From DATCJA01 sp963814955 (GTDB lineage Bacteria > Acidobacteriota > Vicinamibacteria > Vicinamibacterales > UBA2999), in the NCBI GenBank assembly GCA_963814955.1, contig CAWFEX010000004.1, positions 992,001 to 1,056,000 of the forward strand: DNA of 64,000 bases, given 5' to 3'. The translations under genes were made by a program, and so were the position numbers. Under the pieces are notes generated by a model. That model saw nothing but the letters and a program-made list of their open reading frames with translations, was not told the origin of the DNA and did not search any database. Positions 26,613 through 35,346 of this stretch are shown piece after piece (positions within the stretch are counted from its first letter, which is position 1; each line of letters opens with the position of its first letter).

Positions 26613-27382
26613 TGCGATTGCTCGCCCTTCTGATGTTTGCGGGTGTGTTCGTCGCCGGCCTGGGCGCCCAGCAGAAGTTCGATCCCCGGGACCTGTCAGG
26701 GCATTGGGATCGGACGTCGCCCGTCGTCAGCTTCAGCAACGTGCCCGGCAGCGGCCGAGGTGCCCCGCTCGAAGCTCCCTTCACGCCCGAGGGGAAGAAG
26801 ATGAACGACGCGAACAAGCCCGGCTACGGTCCACGGCGCGGGACCACGCGGAACGATCCGCTGGGACGCTGCGAACCGCTCGGGCTGGTGCGCCATCTGA
26901 GCACCGAGATCGTCGAGCCACACAACACGTTCGAGATCGTGCAGCTGCCGAACCGGATCCTGCAGTTCTTCGAGTACCGCCACGACTGGCGGGAAATCTG
27001 GATGGACGGCCGCGCGTTGCCGGATCCGGCAACCGTGGATCCGAAGTGGAACGGCTTCTCGGTGGGGCGATGGGAAGACGACACGCTGGTGGTCGATTCG
27101 GTCGCCTTCGACGGCCGGAGTTGGGTGGACAAGTTCGGCTACCCGCACTCGGAGGAGATGCGCCTGCAGGAACGCTACCGTCGCCTGGACGCCGACACGC
27201 TCGAGCTCGTGATGACGATCACCGACCCGGTCGTCTACTCGAAGCCGTGGTCGAGCGACGTCAAGCGGATGAAGCTGAATCGCGAAAAGGCGAAGCGCTG
27301 GGACGAGCAGATCTACTGCGTCCCGTCCGAGGAGTTCCCGTTCCAGCGGCTGATTCAGTCGGGGAACGTGATCGAGCCGTAG
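26612..27382 (+). CDS. Exported hypothetical protein, partner of the DUF6152 gene
   Basis: A 256-residue protein with signal peptide RLLALLMFAGVFVAGLGA and a mature part carrying DLSGHWDRTSP, GRWEDDTLVVDSVAFDGRSW and EEMRLQERYRRLDADTLELV. This pattern is common in secreted proteins of Acidobacteria and Proteobacteria, usually adjacent to DUF6152. Function unknown. The start ATG shares a base with the upstream stop. Confidence 0.75.
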   Translation: MRLLALLMFAGVFVAGLGAQQKFDPRDLSGHWDRTSPVVSFSNVPGSGRGAPLEAPFTPEGKKMNDANKPGYGPRRGTTRNDPLGRCEPLGLVRHLSTEIVEPHNTFEIVQLPNRILQFFEYRHDWREIWMDGRALPDPATVDPKWNGFSVGRWEDDTLVVDSVAFDGRSWVDKFGYPHSEEMRLQERYRRLDADTLELVMTITDPVVYSKPWSSDVKRMKLNREKAKRWDEQIYCVPSEEFPFQRLIQSGNVIEP

Positions 27383-27683
27383 TATCGGTCAGGGGGCCCC
27401 GTCCCTCACCGTTTCTTGCCATGCCGCGACAGAGTGTAACAAGGCGCGACGTTGTGCCAGCCGTTGTGCCAGCCTTTCTTGTCGGACGCTGTCGAAAAGT
27501 GTCGTTTTATGGCGTGTTTTTGAGAGTGTTCGGACAAACAAGAACGGGCGCGATCTTCAAACAAAATCGGCCCGTCAATATTGGTTGGGGGGGCACGTGC
27601 CATTGGCGACACGTGTCCTGGAGGTCGCGGCATGATCTCGCAGCAGAACCGCGCGGATGTGCCGCGTGAGGAAAGGAAGTGGT
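27383..27683. other. Intergenic region with hairpin element
   Basis: No gene. Contains a hairpin at 27544-27575 followed by TTGGTTGGGGGGG and a perfect palindrome GGCACGTGCC, then the ribosome-binding site of the reductase. Confidence 0.4.
27544..27591 (+). repeat. Hairpin element related to that at 25881
   Basis: ACGGGCGCGAT pairs with ATCGGCCCGT (one bulge), followed by CAATATTGGTTGGGG. The downstream CGGCCCGTCAA and TTGGTTxGGG words match the element at 25900-25926, pointing to a small repeat family. Confidence 0.4.
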
Positions 27684-28214
<531 letters not shown>

Positions 28215-28348
28215 TCTCGCGACTCGCCGGATAGAAATCGCCGCTGAAGCAAGCTGATGGTGTTGTTCGGAAACCTGGGAAGGATGTTGGCAGCAGCCGC
28301 TGGAGAGCGCGATGGCTCAATGCTGGCGGCTGTTGTCGAAAGTGGTTG

Positions 28349-28424
<76 letters not shown>

Positions 28425-28592
28425 TCATGTGTGCTGACTGCTGGAAGCGCGTGGACAAAACCTGCGCTTTGGACCAACAGCAACCGACTCTGGCTAGGCG
28501 ACTACCAGCGACCGACTACCAGCTACCGACCAGCCAGAAGAGATTCACTCTAACACGCAGGTCCTGAGGCGTAAAGGTGGGAAAGGACCGGT

Positions 28593-28940
28593 CTATCGTC
28601 GGTCGCGCGATTCGACGTCCCTGATGATGAACAGCTTCTCGCCGGGACGAATCAGGCCAAGCTCGCGGCGGGCGATTTCTTCAATCGTGCCGGGATCCTC
28701 CCGCAGGCGCCGCGCATCTTCGCGAAGGCGGGCGTTGTCGGTGCGGGCGGTGGCGAGCGACTGCTCGAGCTCGCGATAGCGCGCCCGCGCCTGCATCATC
28801 GCCAGCAGACCCTTGTCGCCGACCAGTGCGTCGATGAGCAGCACGCAGCCGACCGCCAGCAGCAGATACTGAATCGTCCGACGCCGTTTGCGCGGCTGCT
28901 GCGTGTGCGCGTCGCGAGCTGAAGAAGATCGTTTCGCCAT
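28593..28940 (-). CDS. ftsB: Septum formation initiator, FtsB/DivIC-like
   Basis: A 115-residue cell-division protein: cytoplasmic basic N-terminus (RKRRRTIQ), one membrane helix (LLLAVGCVLLIDALVG), then a long periplasmic coiled coil (ARARYRELEQSLATARTDNA) and the conserved EIARRELGLIRPGEKLF motif. It forms the FtsQLB-type subcomplex of the divisome. It is divergent from cutA. Confidence 0.88.
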   Translation of the reverse strand: MAKRSSSARDAHTQQPRKRRRTIQYLLLAVGCVLLIDALVGDKGLLAMMQARARYRELEQSLATARTDNARLREDARRLREDPGTIEEIARRELGLIRPGEKLFIIRDVESRDRR

Positions 28941-28995
28941 CCAGGTGTCGGAAGAGCCGTTTGTCTACCGTGTGCCACAATAGCGCGTTTTGATC

Positions 28996-29355
28996 GTGAG
29001 TACAACAGAAAAGTTACATTCCGATCTGGAAATCGACGCCGTCATCGTCCTCACCACGCTCGGCATCGACGCCGATGCAGCGGCTCTGGCGCGAACGCTC
29101 GTCGAGGAGCGGCTCGCCGCCTGCGTGAACGTGCTGCCGGCGATGACGTCGGTCTATCGATGGAAGGGCAGTATCGAGAGCGACCAGGAACGACAGCTCA
29201 TCATCAAGACCCGGCACACGCAGGTAGCCGCGCTCGAACAGCGGCTCCGGCAGCTCCACCCGTATGAAGTGCCGGAATTTCTCGTGATTCCGGCGTCGGG
29301 CGGTTCCGAGGCATATCTGCGGTGGATAGGGGAAAGCACGACGGGGTCCGGATAA
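28996..29355 (+). CDS. cutA: CutA1 divalent-cation tolerance protein
   Basis: A 119-residue trimeric ferredoxin-like protein: VIVLTTLGIDADAAALARTL, the signature AACVNVLP and SVYRWKGSIESDQERQLIIK, then HPYEVPEFLVIP. GTG 28996 is used; a TTG at 28990 would add two residues. No ATG is available. Confidence 0.93.
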   Translation: MSTTEKLHSDLEIDAVIVLTTLGIDADAAALARTLVEERLAACVNVLPAMTSVYRWKGSIESDQERQLIIKTRHTQVAALEQRLRQLHPYEVPEFLVIPASGGSEAYLRWIGESTTGSG

Positions 29356-29380
29356 AGACGGGGTCGGGCGTATACCGTCG

Positions 29381-30049
29381 TTACGGTGGAGCGGAGCGGG
29401 GCGGGGTCGACTGGCGGCGGTATCGCAAGTACTCGAATGCCATCGGGAGCAGCGACACGAACACGATGCCAAGCGCGACAAGCGAGAAGTTTTCTTTGAC
29501 GATGGGAACATTCCCGAAGAGATAGCCGGCGCCGAGACAGATCACCACCCAGGCAAGCCCGCCGGTGACGTTGTACATCGCAAACGTGCGGTAGGACATC
29601 TCGGCGACGCCGGCGACAAACGGCACGAACGTCCGGACAATCGGCACGAACCGCGCCAGGACGATGGCCTTGCCGCCGTGGTGCTCGAAGAAATCATGCG
29701 CGCGCGAGACATACGCGGGGTTGATCCACCGGCCCCAGCGGGGATCGGTCCGGGCCAGCTGAATGATCCGCAGACCCGCCGAGCGCCCAACCGAATAATT
29801 CACGGCGTCGCCCGCTACCGCAGCCACCACCAGCAGCAGCGCCGCGACCCGGACGTCGAGCGCGCCAGCCGCGGCAATCGCGCCTGCCGCAAAGAGCAGC
29901 GAATCACCGGGCAGAAACGGGGTGACGACCAGGCCGGTTTCTGCAAAGACGATCACGAACAGAATCGCGTAGATCCAGATGCCGTAGGTCCCGGCGAGAT
30001 CCAGGAGGTAGCGATCGGCGTGCAGGGCGAAATCTATGAGCTCAGCCAC
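29381..30049 (-). CDS. DedA family membrane protein
   Basis: A 222-residue inner-membrane protein of the DedA/SNARE-associated family, a lipid (undecaprenyl phosphate or phospholipid) transporter-like fold. Motifs: FAETGLVVTPFLPGDSLLFA, GDAVNYSVGRSAGLR, FFEHHGGKAIVLARFVPIVR and TFVPFVAGVAEM. Four to five hydrophobic segments. It is downstream of the cystathionine gamma-synthase gene, 15 bp apart, on the same strand. Confidence 0.9.
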   Translation of the reverse strand: MAELIDFALHADRYLLDLAGTYGIWIYAILFVIVFAETGLVVTPFLPGDSLLFAAGAIAAAGALDVRVAALLLVVAAVAGDAVNYSVGRSAGLRIIQLARTDPRWGRWINPAYVSRAHDFFEHHGGKAIVLARFVPIVRTFVPFVAGVAEMSYRTFAMYNVTGGLAWVVICLGAGYLFGNVPIVKENFSLVALGIVFVSLLPMAFEYLRYRRQSTPPRSAPP

Positions 30050-30064
30050 GGTCCGACAACGAAA

Positions 30065-31237
30065 TCACGCAGACGGGATGCGATCGAGCGCCTGAGTCAG
30101 ATCTTCCTCGAGGTCCTCGACGTCCTCGATCCCCACCGAGAGCCGCACCAGGTCGTCGTGGATGCCGAGCTGCTGGCGCTGGTCGTCGGGAATGGCGGCA
30201 TGCGTCATGGTCGCCGGGTGGCTGATGAGTGTTTCCACGCCCCCGAGGCTCTCCGCGAGCGAAATGAGACGCACGCTGTTGAGGACGGTTCGTGCGCGCT
30301 CGAGCGATCCAAGCTGGAACGAGATAAGACCTCCGAAGCCGCGCATCTGCTGCCTGGCCAGCTCGTGCTGCGGGTGGGAGGGGAGCCCAGGGTAATGGAC
30401 GGCGGTCACCTTCGGATGCGAGGCCAGATACTGGGCAAGAGCCATCGCGTTTGCATTGTGCCGCTCCATGCGTACCGTGAGCGTCTTGGTGCCGCGCAGC
30501 ACCAGCCAGGCGTCCATCGGGCCGATGATCGCGCCTTGGGCATTCTGAACGAAGCGGAGCCACTCGATGTGATCGTCGCGAACGGCAATCACCGCGCCGC
30601 CGACGCTGTCCGAATGACCGTTCAGGAACTTCGTCGTGCTGTGAATGACCAGATCGGCGCCAAACGCAATCGGCCGCTGCACGAAGGGGCTCGCGAACGT
30701 GTTATCGACGGCGACCGGAATGCCGTGCCCGTGCGCGATCGTGCACGCCGAAGCGAGGTCGGTGACGGCGAGCATGGGGTTGGTCGGCGTCTCGAGAAAG
30801 ATCAGACGGGTCGCCGGCCTGATCGCCCGCTCCAGTTCGCTCAGACGCGAGGTGTTCACGTAGGTGAAATCGAGCTGGTATTTTCGAAGCACCTGTTCGA
30901 AGAGTCGATATGTACCGCCGTACATGTCGGCGGTCGCCACGACGTGGTCGCCCGACTTGAGCAGCGTCATGACGGCGCTCGTCGCCGCCATGCCCGATGC
31001 AAAGCAGAAACCCGCCTTCCCGCCCTCGATTGCAGCGAGGTTCGCTTCGAGGGCCGAACGCGTCGGGTTCTGCGTGCGGGCGTACTCATATCCCTTGTGG
31101 ACGCCCAGCGCGTCCTGCACGTAGGTCGATGTCTGGTAGATTGGAGTGATAATGGCGCCGGTCGAGGGATCTGGCGTTTGTCCTGCGTGGACACAGATGG
31201 TGCTGAAGCGGGCGTTCTCGCGTAATCTCACGATCAC
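30065..31237 (-). CDS. metB: Cystathionine gamma-synthase/lyase-type PLP enzyme
   Basis: A 390-residue trans-sulfuration PLP enzyme of the Cys/Met metabolism family. The start is IVRLRENARFSTICVHAGQ; ASGMAATSAV, ADMYGGTYRLF, FLETPTNPML and the Schiff-base lysine in VIHSTTKFLNGHSD are intact, as is GGVETLISHPATMTHA. Substrate choice (cystathionine gamma-synthase versus gamma-lyase or O-acetylserine lyase) cannot be settled by eye. The start is a GTG at 31237, or at 31231; no good ATG is in frame. It is divergent from rnc. Confidence 0.85.
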   Translation of the reverse strand: MIVRLRENARFSTICVHAGQTPDPSTGAIITPIYQTSTYVQDALGVHKGYEYARTQNPTRSALEANLAAIEGGKAGFCFASGMAATSAVMTLLKSGDHVVATADMYGGTYRLFEQVLRKYQLDFTYVNTSRLSELERAIRPATRLIFLETPTNPMLAVTDLASACTIAHGHGIPVAVDNTFASPFVQRPIAFGADLVIHSTTKFLNGHSDSVGGAVIAVRDDHIEWLRFVQNAQGAIIGPMDAWLVLRGTKTLTVRMERHNANAMALAQYLASHPKVTAVHYPGLPSHPQHELARQQMRGFGGLISFQLGSLERARTVLNSVRLISLAESLGGVETLISHPATMTHAAIPDDQRQQLGIHDDLVRLSVGIEDVEDLEEDLTQALDRIPSA

Positions 31238-31315
31238 TCATTCTATTCTGCAATCCGCATTCGTCCTCCGGGCAATGGATCCGCATTCAGCAGTCACCTT
31301 TCTCGAACACGCCGA

Positions 31316-32254
31316 ATGGAGCCGATAGTCGTCTTCACCACTCGATCGGATATCGAGGCGAGCGTTGTGATGGCACTGCTCGACAGCCACGGCATCGCGA
31401 GCTTTCGCATGTCGGGCAACCCCCAGGCGCTCTGGCCGATGGCGCTCAGTCCGCTCGGCGAGATCCGGATTGCGGTGCCGGCCCACGTGGCGGAAGATGC
31501 GCGGCGCATCATCGAAAGCCATCGCGAGGACGTCGGCACCCGCGTCATCCGTCTGCGCGATGAGTTCGACGAGCTGCAGCAGCGCGTCGGTTACCGCTTC
31601 AGGGATCGCGGGCTGCTGGAGCACGCGCTCACGCACAGGTCGCGCGCGGCCGAGGACGTGTCCGGCGGCGTCTACGACAATGAGTCGCTGGAGTTTCTCG
31701 GCGACGCCGTGCTGGGACTCGTGGTCGCCGAGGCGCTGTTTCGGCGATATCCGGACTACACAGAGGGGCAGAAGTCGAAGATCAAGGCCGCCGTCGTCTC
31801 CACCCAGTCGCTGGCGCGGCACGCCGAAGCGATTCAACTGGGCGAGCACCTCCTGCTCGGTCGCGGGGAAGAGAAGACCGGGGGACGCTTCAAGCAGGCG
31901 CTGCTCGCCGACGCGTTCGAGGCGTTGATCGCGGCGGTGTATCTCGATGGAGGCTTGCCTGCGGCCGCGGCATTTCTGGAGCGCGAGCTGGGTCCGGCGA
32001 TTGCCGCCGGCGCGGAGCAGGACGTCGTGGGCAGGGATTACAAGTCCGCTCTGCAGGAACGGCTGCAGGCATCGGGGCACGCGCTGCCCGAATACCGCGT
32101 TGCCGGGGCCTCAGGCCCCGATCACCGCAAGCTCTTCACGATCGAGGTGGTTGTCAGCGGTGAAATCCTCGGGACCGCGACCGGCAGGGCAAAAAAAGAG
32201 GCTGAACAGGAAGCTGCGAGGATGGCGTTGGTGCAACTTGAAAGTAGAAACTGA
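31316..32254 (+). CDS. rnc: DUF2007-RNase III fusion
   Basis: Double-stranded RNA endonuclease with an extra N-terminal domain. Residues 1-65 (VVFTTRSDIEASVVMALLDS, IRIAVPAHVAEDARRII) look like a DUF2007 signal-transducing domain. Residues 75-210 are RNase III (NESLEFLGDAVLG, with the metal-binding E/D residues, EGQKSKIKAAVVS, LADAFEALIAAVYLDGG); 225-310 a dsRBD (DYKSALQERLQASGHALPEY, AKKEAEQEAARMAL). A standard RNase III is about 230 residues; this one is 312. The DUF2007 addition is unusual, possibly regulatory. Downstream lies a strong inverted repeat. Confidence 0.92.
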   Translation: MEPIVVFTTRSDIEASVVMALLDSHGIASFRMSGNPQALWPMALSPLGEIRIAVPAHVAEDARRIIESHREDVGTRVIRLRDEFDELQQRVGYRFRDRGLLEHALTHRSRAAEDVSGGVYDNESLEFLGDAVLGLVVAEALFRRYPDYTEGQKSKIKAAVVSTQSLARHAEAIQLGEHLLLGRGEEKTGGRFKQALLADAFEALIAAVYLDGGLPAAAAFLERELGPAIAAGAEQDVVGRDYKSALQERLQASGHALPEYRVAGASGPDHRKLFTIEVVVSGEILGTATGRAKKEAEQEAARMALVQLESRN

Positions 32255-32268
32255 AAAGTAAAAAGTAA

Positions 32269-32310
32269 AAAGTAAGTTCGCAAGTAAGCAGTTACTTGGG
32301 AACTTACTTT
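32269..32310. terminator. Perfect 11-bp inverted repeat, bidirectional terminator
   Basis: AAAGTAAGTTC at 32269-32279 pairs with GAACTTACTTT at 32300-32310, with inner CAAGTAA/TTACTTG. It lies between the convergent rnc and ATPase genes. AT-rich arms with T-rich flanks suit termination in both directions. Confidence 0.6.
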
Positions 32311-32336
32311 GAACTTTCCACTTTCAAGTTTGCACT

Positions 32337-33494
32337 TCAGTCGATTTCAATAATGCCCCAGCTCTTTCGCTCTTCCGGCGTCGCCTCAATACCGGCCCCG
32401 GCATAGGCGAGGGCAGGGGCAGGCTCGCGCTGCGGCACGCGCGCCGCGGCATATCGCTGCACCTCGTGCGCGACGTCCTCTTCGGTCGGCTGCGTCGCGC
32501 GACAGTGCAGCCGCACCCACAGGCGCAGCAGCGGATCGGTGAAGCTGTACCGCTTCTGTCGCGACGCCACCAGGTCCACGTCCTCGAGCCACGAGAGATA
32601 GTCCTTCGTTGATCCAGGCGTGCGGTGCAGGCGCAGGGAAATTTCGGTCAATGTCAGCGGCTCATCTTCCGCGAGGATGTCGAGGATCGCTTTGAGCGCG
32701 CCGTACCCGCGTGCGCGATGGAGGCGCAGTTCGTAGCAGAACCGGCACCACCGCTCGAGCTCGTTGCCCGGAGCGAGAAGCGCTGTGAGCGCGCTGATTG
32801 GGTCCGCACCCCGGCCCATCTGGCCCATCGCATCTCCGATCGCGCGCACATAGATCGTGCGCCCGTCTGTGATGGCCTGTACCGCCCGAACGAGATAGTC
32901 GCGGTCGTCCGTCGGCGTCTGTTCGTAGCCGTTGAACGCCGGCGCAAGCAGGTCCGCGATCTCAGCTGGCGCGAGTAATGGGAGGTGCATCACCTCGAAG
33001 CGCGAGGTCGCGTCGCGCAGCAGCCGGTGCGCACGGGCCATGTACCGTGTTGTCAGCACGAAACGATTCGGGCTCGCCGACAGCGACTCGAGCAGATCGC
33101 GCAGCACATGCCGCAGGCCGGGGAAGCTTTCGAAGGTCCGCAGCTCCAGCACCTCATCGAACAGGAATGTGCACGGCGTGCCACCCGGAGCGCGGGCGTC
33201 GTCGAAGAAACGCAGGAGCATGTCGAACGCCTCGCGGGCGCTTGCCGGCGCCCCCTCGACGTGCCAGGGAAACGGCGACGAGGAGACCACCGCCTGGAGA
33301 AACCGCTCCGGCGTGGTGGCGCAGCGCTCGACGTCGACGTACTGCGCGGCGCCGCGGCCGACGCGGTCGCGCACTCGCTGCAGCAGCCACGTGCGGCCGG
33401 TGCCGCAACCCCCTGGAATTACTGGAATGCGTGATGGTGACGCCTCGAGCGCGCCCTGTACGCGCCGGTCGAATCCTGTATACGGACTCGTCAT
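32337..33494 (-). CDS. AAA-type ATPase with C-terminal winged helix
   Basis: A 385-residue STAND-like ATPase. Walker A is GGCGTGRTW with Arg in place of the usual Lys; Walker B is CTFLFDEVLELR. A sensor-like FVLTTRYMARAH follows and the C-terminal third contains a winged helix (LTLTEISLRLHRTPGSTKDY, LVASRQKRYSFTDPLLRLWV). This resembles the ATPase domain-containing proteins of archaeal ATPase type. Partner and function unknown. Convergent with rnc, upstream of hutU (27 bp). Confidence 0.75.
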   Translation of the reverse strand: MTSPYTGFDRRVQGALEASPSRIPVIPGGCGTGRTWLLQRVRDRVGRGAAQYVDVERCATTPERFLQAVVSSSPFPWHVEGAPASAREAFDMLLRFFDDARAPGGTPCTFLFDEVLELRTFESFPGLRHVLRDLLESLSASPNRFVLTTRYMARAHRLLRDATSRFEVMHLPLLAPAEIADLLAPAFNGYEQTPTDDRDYLVRAVQAITDGRTIYVRAIGDAMGQMGRGADPISALTALLAPGNELERWCRFCYELRLHRARGYGALKAILDILAEDEPLTLTEISLRLHRTPGSTKDYLSWLEDVDLVASRQKRYSFTDPLLRLWVRLHCRATQPTEEDVAHEVQRYAAARVPQREPAPALAYAGAGIEATPEERKSWGIIEID

Positions 33495-33521
33495 TCCTCG
33501 TACCCCGCCTTCCCGGACCGG

Positions 33522-35255
33522 TTATGCCCGGCCCCGTGATTTGTTCTGAGGCGCCTCACCCCTCGATTCCCCCTCGGGGGGGCCCGAGCCTGTCGAAGGC
33601 TCGCGCATAGGCAGCCTGATATTGTGTGATTTCGCCGTCGCGAGCGCTTCGGGATATCCCGCATCCGCGTGCCGGGCCACGCCGATGCCCGGATCGCATG
33701 TCAGCACCCGCTCGAGCCTTTCGTCGGCCTCTCGCGTCCCGTCGGCAACCACAACCATGCCGGCATGCAGCGAATAACCAATCCCAACTCCGCCCCCGTG
33801 ATGCACCGACACCCACGTCGCACCCGCCGAGGCGTTCAGCAGCGCGTTCAGCACCGGCCAGTCCGCAATCGCGTCGCTGCCGTCGAGCATACTCTCGGTT
33901 TCGCGATACGGCGATGCCACCGATCCGCTGTCGAGGTGGTCGCGGCCAATCACGATCGGCGCCTTGATCGCTCCCGATCGCACCAGCTCGTTGATCCGTC
34001 GTCCGAATCTTGCGCGATCGCCGTACCCGAGCCAGCAGATGCGTGCCGGCAATCCCTGGAACTTCACACGCTCGCGTGCGATGCGTATCCAGCGGCACAG
34101 CGCGTCGTCTTCGGAGAACATGTCGAGCGCAGCCTGATCAGTAACCAGAATGTCGTCGGGATCTCCCGAGAGTGCGACCCATCGGAACGGGCCTTTACCC
34201 TCACAGAAGAGAGGACGCACATATTCCGGCACAAAGCCCGGAATGTCAAACGCGTTTTCAACGCCGGCGCGTTTTGCCTGCGCGCGAATGTTGTTGCCGT
34301 AGTCGAACACCACAGCGCCGCGTGCGTGAAGCGCGAGCATCGCTTCCACATGGCATGCCATCGACGCCATCGATCGCTCTACGTATCGTTCGGGTTGACC
34401 TTCGCGCAGACTCGCCGCCTGCGCAAGTGACATGCCTTGCGGAACGTACCCGTTGAGCGCGTCGTGAGCCGATGTCTGATCGGTGACGATATCGGGCACG
34501 AGACCGCTTTGTAGAATTTTCGGCAACACGTCTGCGGCGTTTCCGGCAAGACCGATTGAACGCGCCGTGCGAGTGTGTCGCCAGCTGTCGACGCGTGCCA
34601 GTGCTTCGTCGAGGTCCGTCGTCGCCTCGTCGAGATAACCCGTTGCGCGCCGGCGGGCAATCCGGTCGGGATCGACCTCAACGACGAGCGCCGCACCGCC
34701 GTTCATGGTGGCAGCCAGCGGCTGGGCGCCGCCCATGCCGCCAAGACCCGCCGTCACGACAAGGCGTCCGGCCAGCGAACCGCCGAAATGGCGCCGCGCA
34801 GCCGCGGCGAAAGTCTCGTAAGTTCCCTGCAAAATCCCCTGTGTTCCGATATATATCCAGCTTCCGGCGGTCATCTGGCCGTACATGGTCAGACCGCGGT
34901 CCTCGAGGTCGCGGAAGTTCTCCCACGTGGCCCACGCGGGCACCAGAAGCGCGTTGGCGATGAGCACGCGCGGCGCGCCGGCGTGCGTTCGGAACACGCC
35001 AACGGGCTTGCCCGACTGGATGAGCAGCGTCTCGTCGTGATCGAGCCGCCGCAGCGCCGCAACGATGGCGTCGTACGCCGGCCAGTTGCGCGCGGCCTTG
35101 CCGGAGCCGCCGTACACGACCAGATCGTCGGGACGTTCCGCGACGTCCGGATCGAGATTGTTCATCAGCATGCGCAGCGCTGCTTCCTGAGGCCACGCCT
35201 TGCACGACAGTGCAGAGCCGCGAGGCGCCCGGATCACGCGCGTAGCAATTGTCAT
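33522..35255 (-). CDS. hutU: Urocanate hydratase
   Basis: Cytosolic enzyme of histidine degradation (urocanate to imidazolone propionate), about 577 residues with tightly bound NAD. Motifs: VVYGGSGKAARNW, ENFRDLEDRGLTMYGQMTAG, the NAD loop TAGLGGMGGAQPLA, DQTSAHDALNGYVPQG, VSVHHGGGVGIGYS and HAGMVVVADG. It is downstream of hutH on the same strand, so the two form a hut operon without hutI or hutG. The last 20 residues (STGSGPPEGESRGEAP) derive from an intergenic repeat read as coding. The start ATG at 35255 is chosen; TTG 35264 is alternative. Confidence 0.95.
   Translation of the reverse strand: MTIATRVIRAPRGSALSCKAWPQEAALRMLMNNLDPDVAERPDDLVVYGGSGKAARNWPAYDAIVAALRRLDHDETLLIQSGKPVGVFRTHAGAPRVLIANALLVPAWATWENFRDLEDRGLTMYGQMTAGSWIYIGTQGILQGTYETFAAAARRHFGGSLAGRLVVTAGLGGMGGAQPLAATMNGGAALVVEVDPDRIARRRATGYLDEATTDLDEALARVDSWRHTRTARSIGLAGNAADVLPKILQSGLVPDIVTDQTSAHDALNGYVPQGMSLAQAASLREGQPERYVERSMASMACHVEAMLALHARGAVVFDYGNNIRAQAKRAGVENAFDIPGFVPEYVRPLFCEGKGPFRWVALSGDPDDILVTDQAALDMFSEDDALCRWIRIARERVKFQGLPARICWLGYGDRARFGRRINELVRSGAIKAPIVIGRDHLDSGSVASPYRETESMLDGSDAIADWPVLNALLNASAGATWVSVHHGGGVGIGYSLHAGMVVVADGTREADERLERVLTCDPGIGVARHADAGYPEALATAKSHNIRLPMREPSTGSGPPEGESRGEAPQNKSRGRA
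33570..33602 (+). repeat. Dispersed GAGCCTGTCGAAGG-type repeat inside the hutU 3' end
   Basis: Contains CCGAGCCTGTCGAAGGCTCG, an imperfect palindrome. Similar words (CTGAGCGCAGTCGAAAGG, CTGAGCTGTGTCGAAGGG) occur at about 55960 and 56009. Confidence 0.45.
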
Positions 35256-35346
35256 TAGTGGCAAGAAGAGCTGGGGAGCCGAACGCGAAAGATCAGAACT
35301 TAAGAATCGTGCGCGCGCTTGTCAAATGAATTTCCCAAAAAAATTT

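Noticed and set aside
29678..31225. 515-codon plus-strand frame
   Set aside because: Antisense of dedA and the PLP enzyme; both real genes are recognised on the other strand.
31238..31315. Riboswitch upstream of the metB-like gene
   Set aside because: Only 78 bp to the divergent gene; no SAM-riboswitch-like conserved stems visible.
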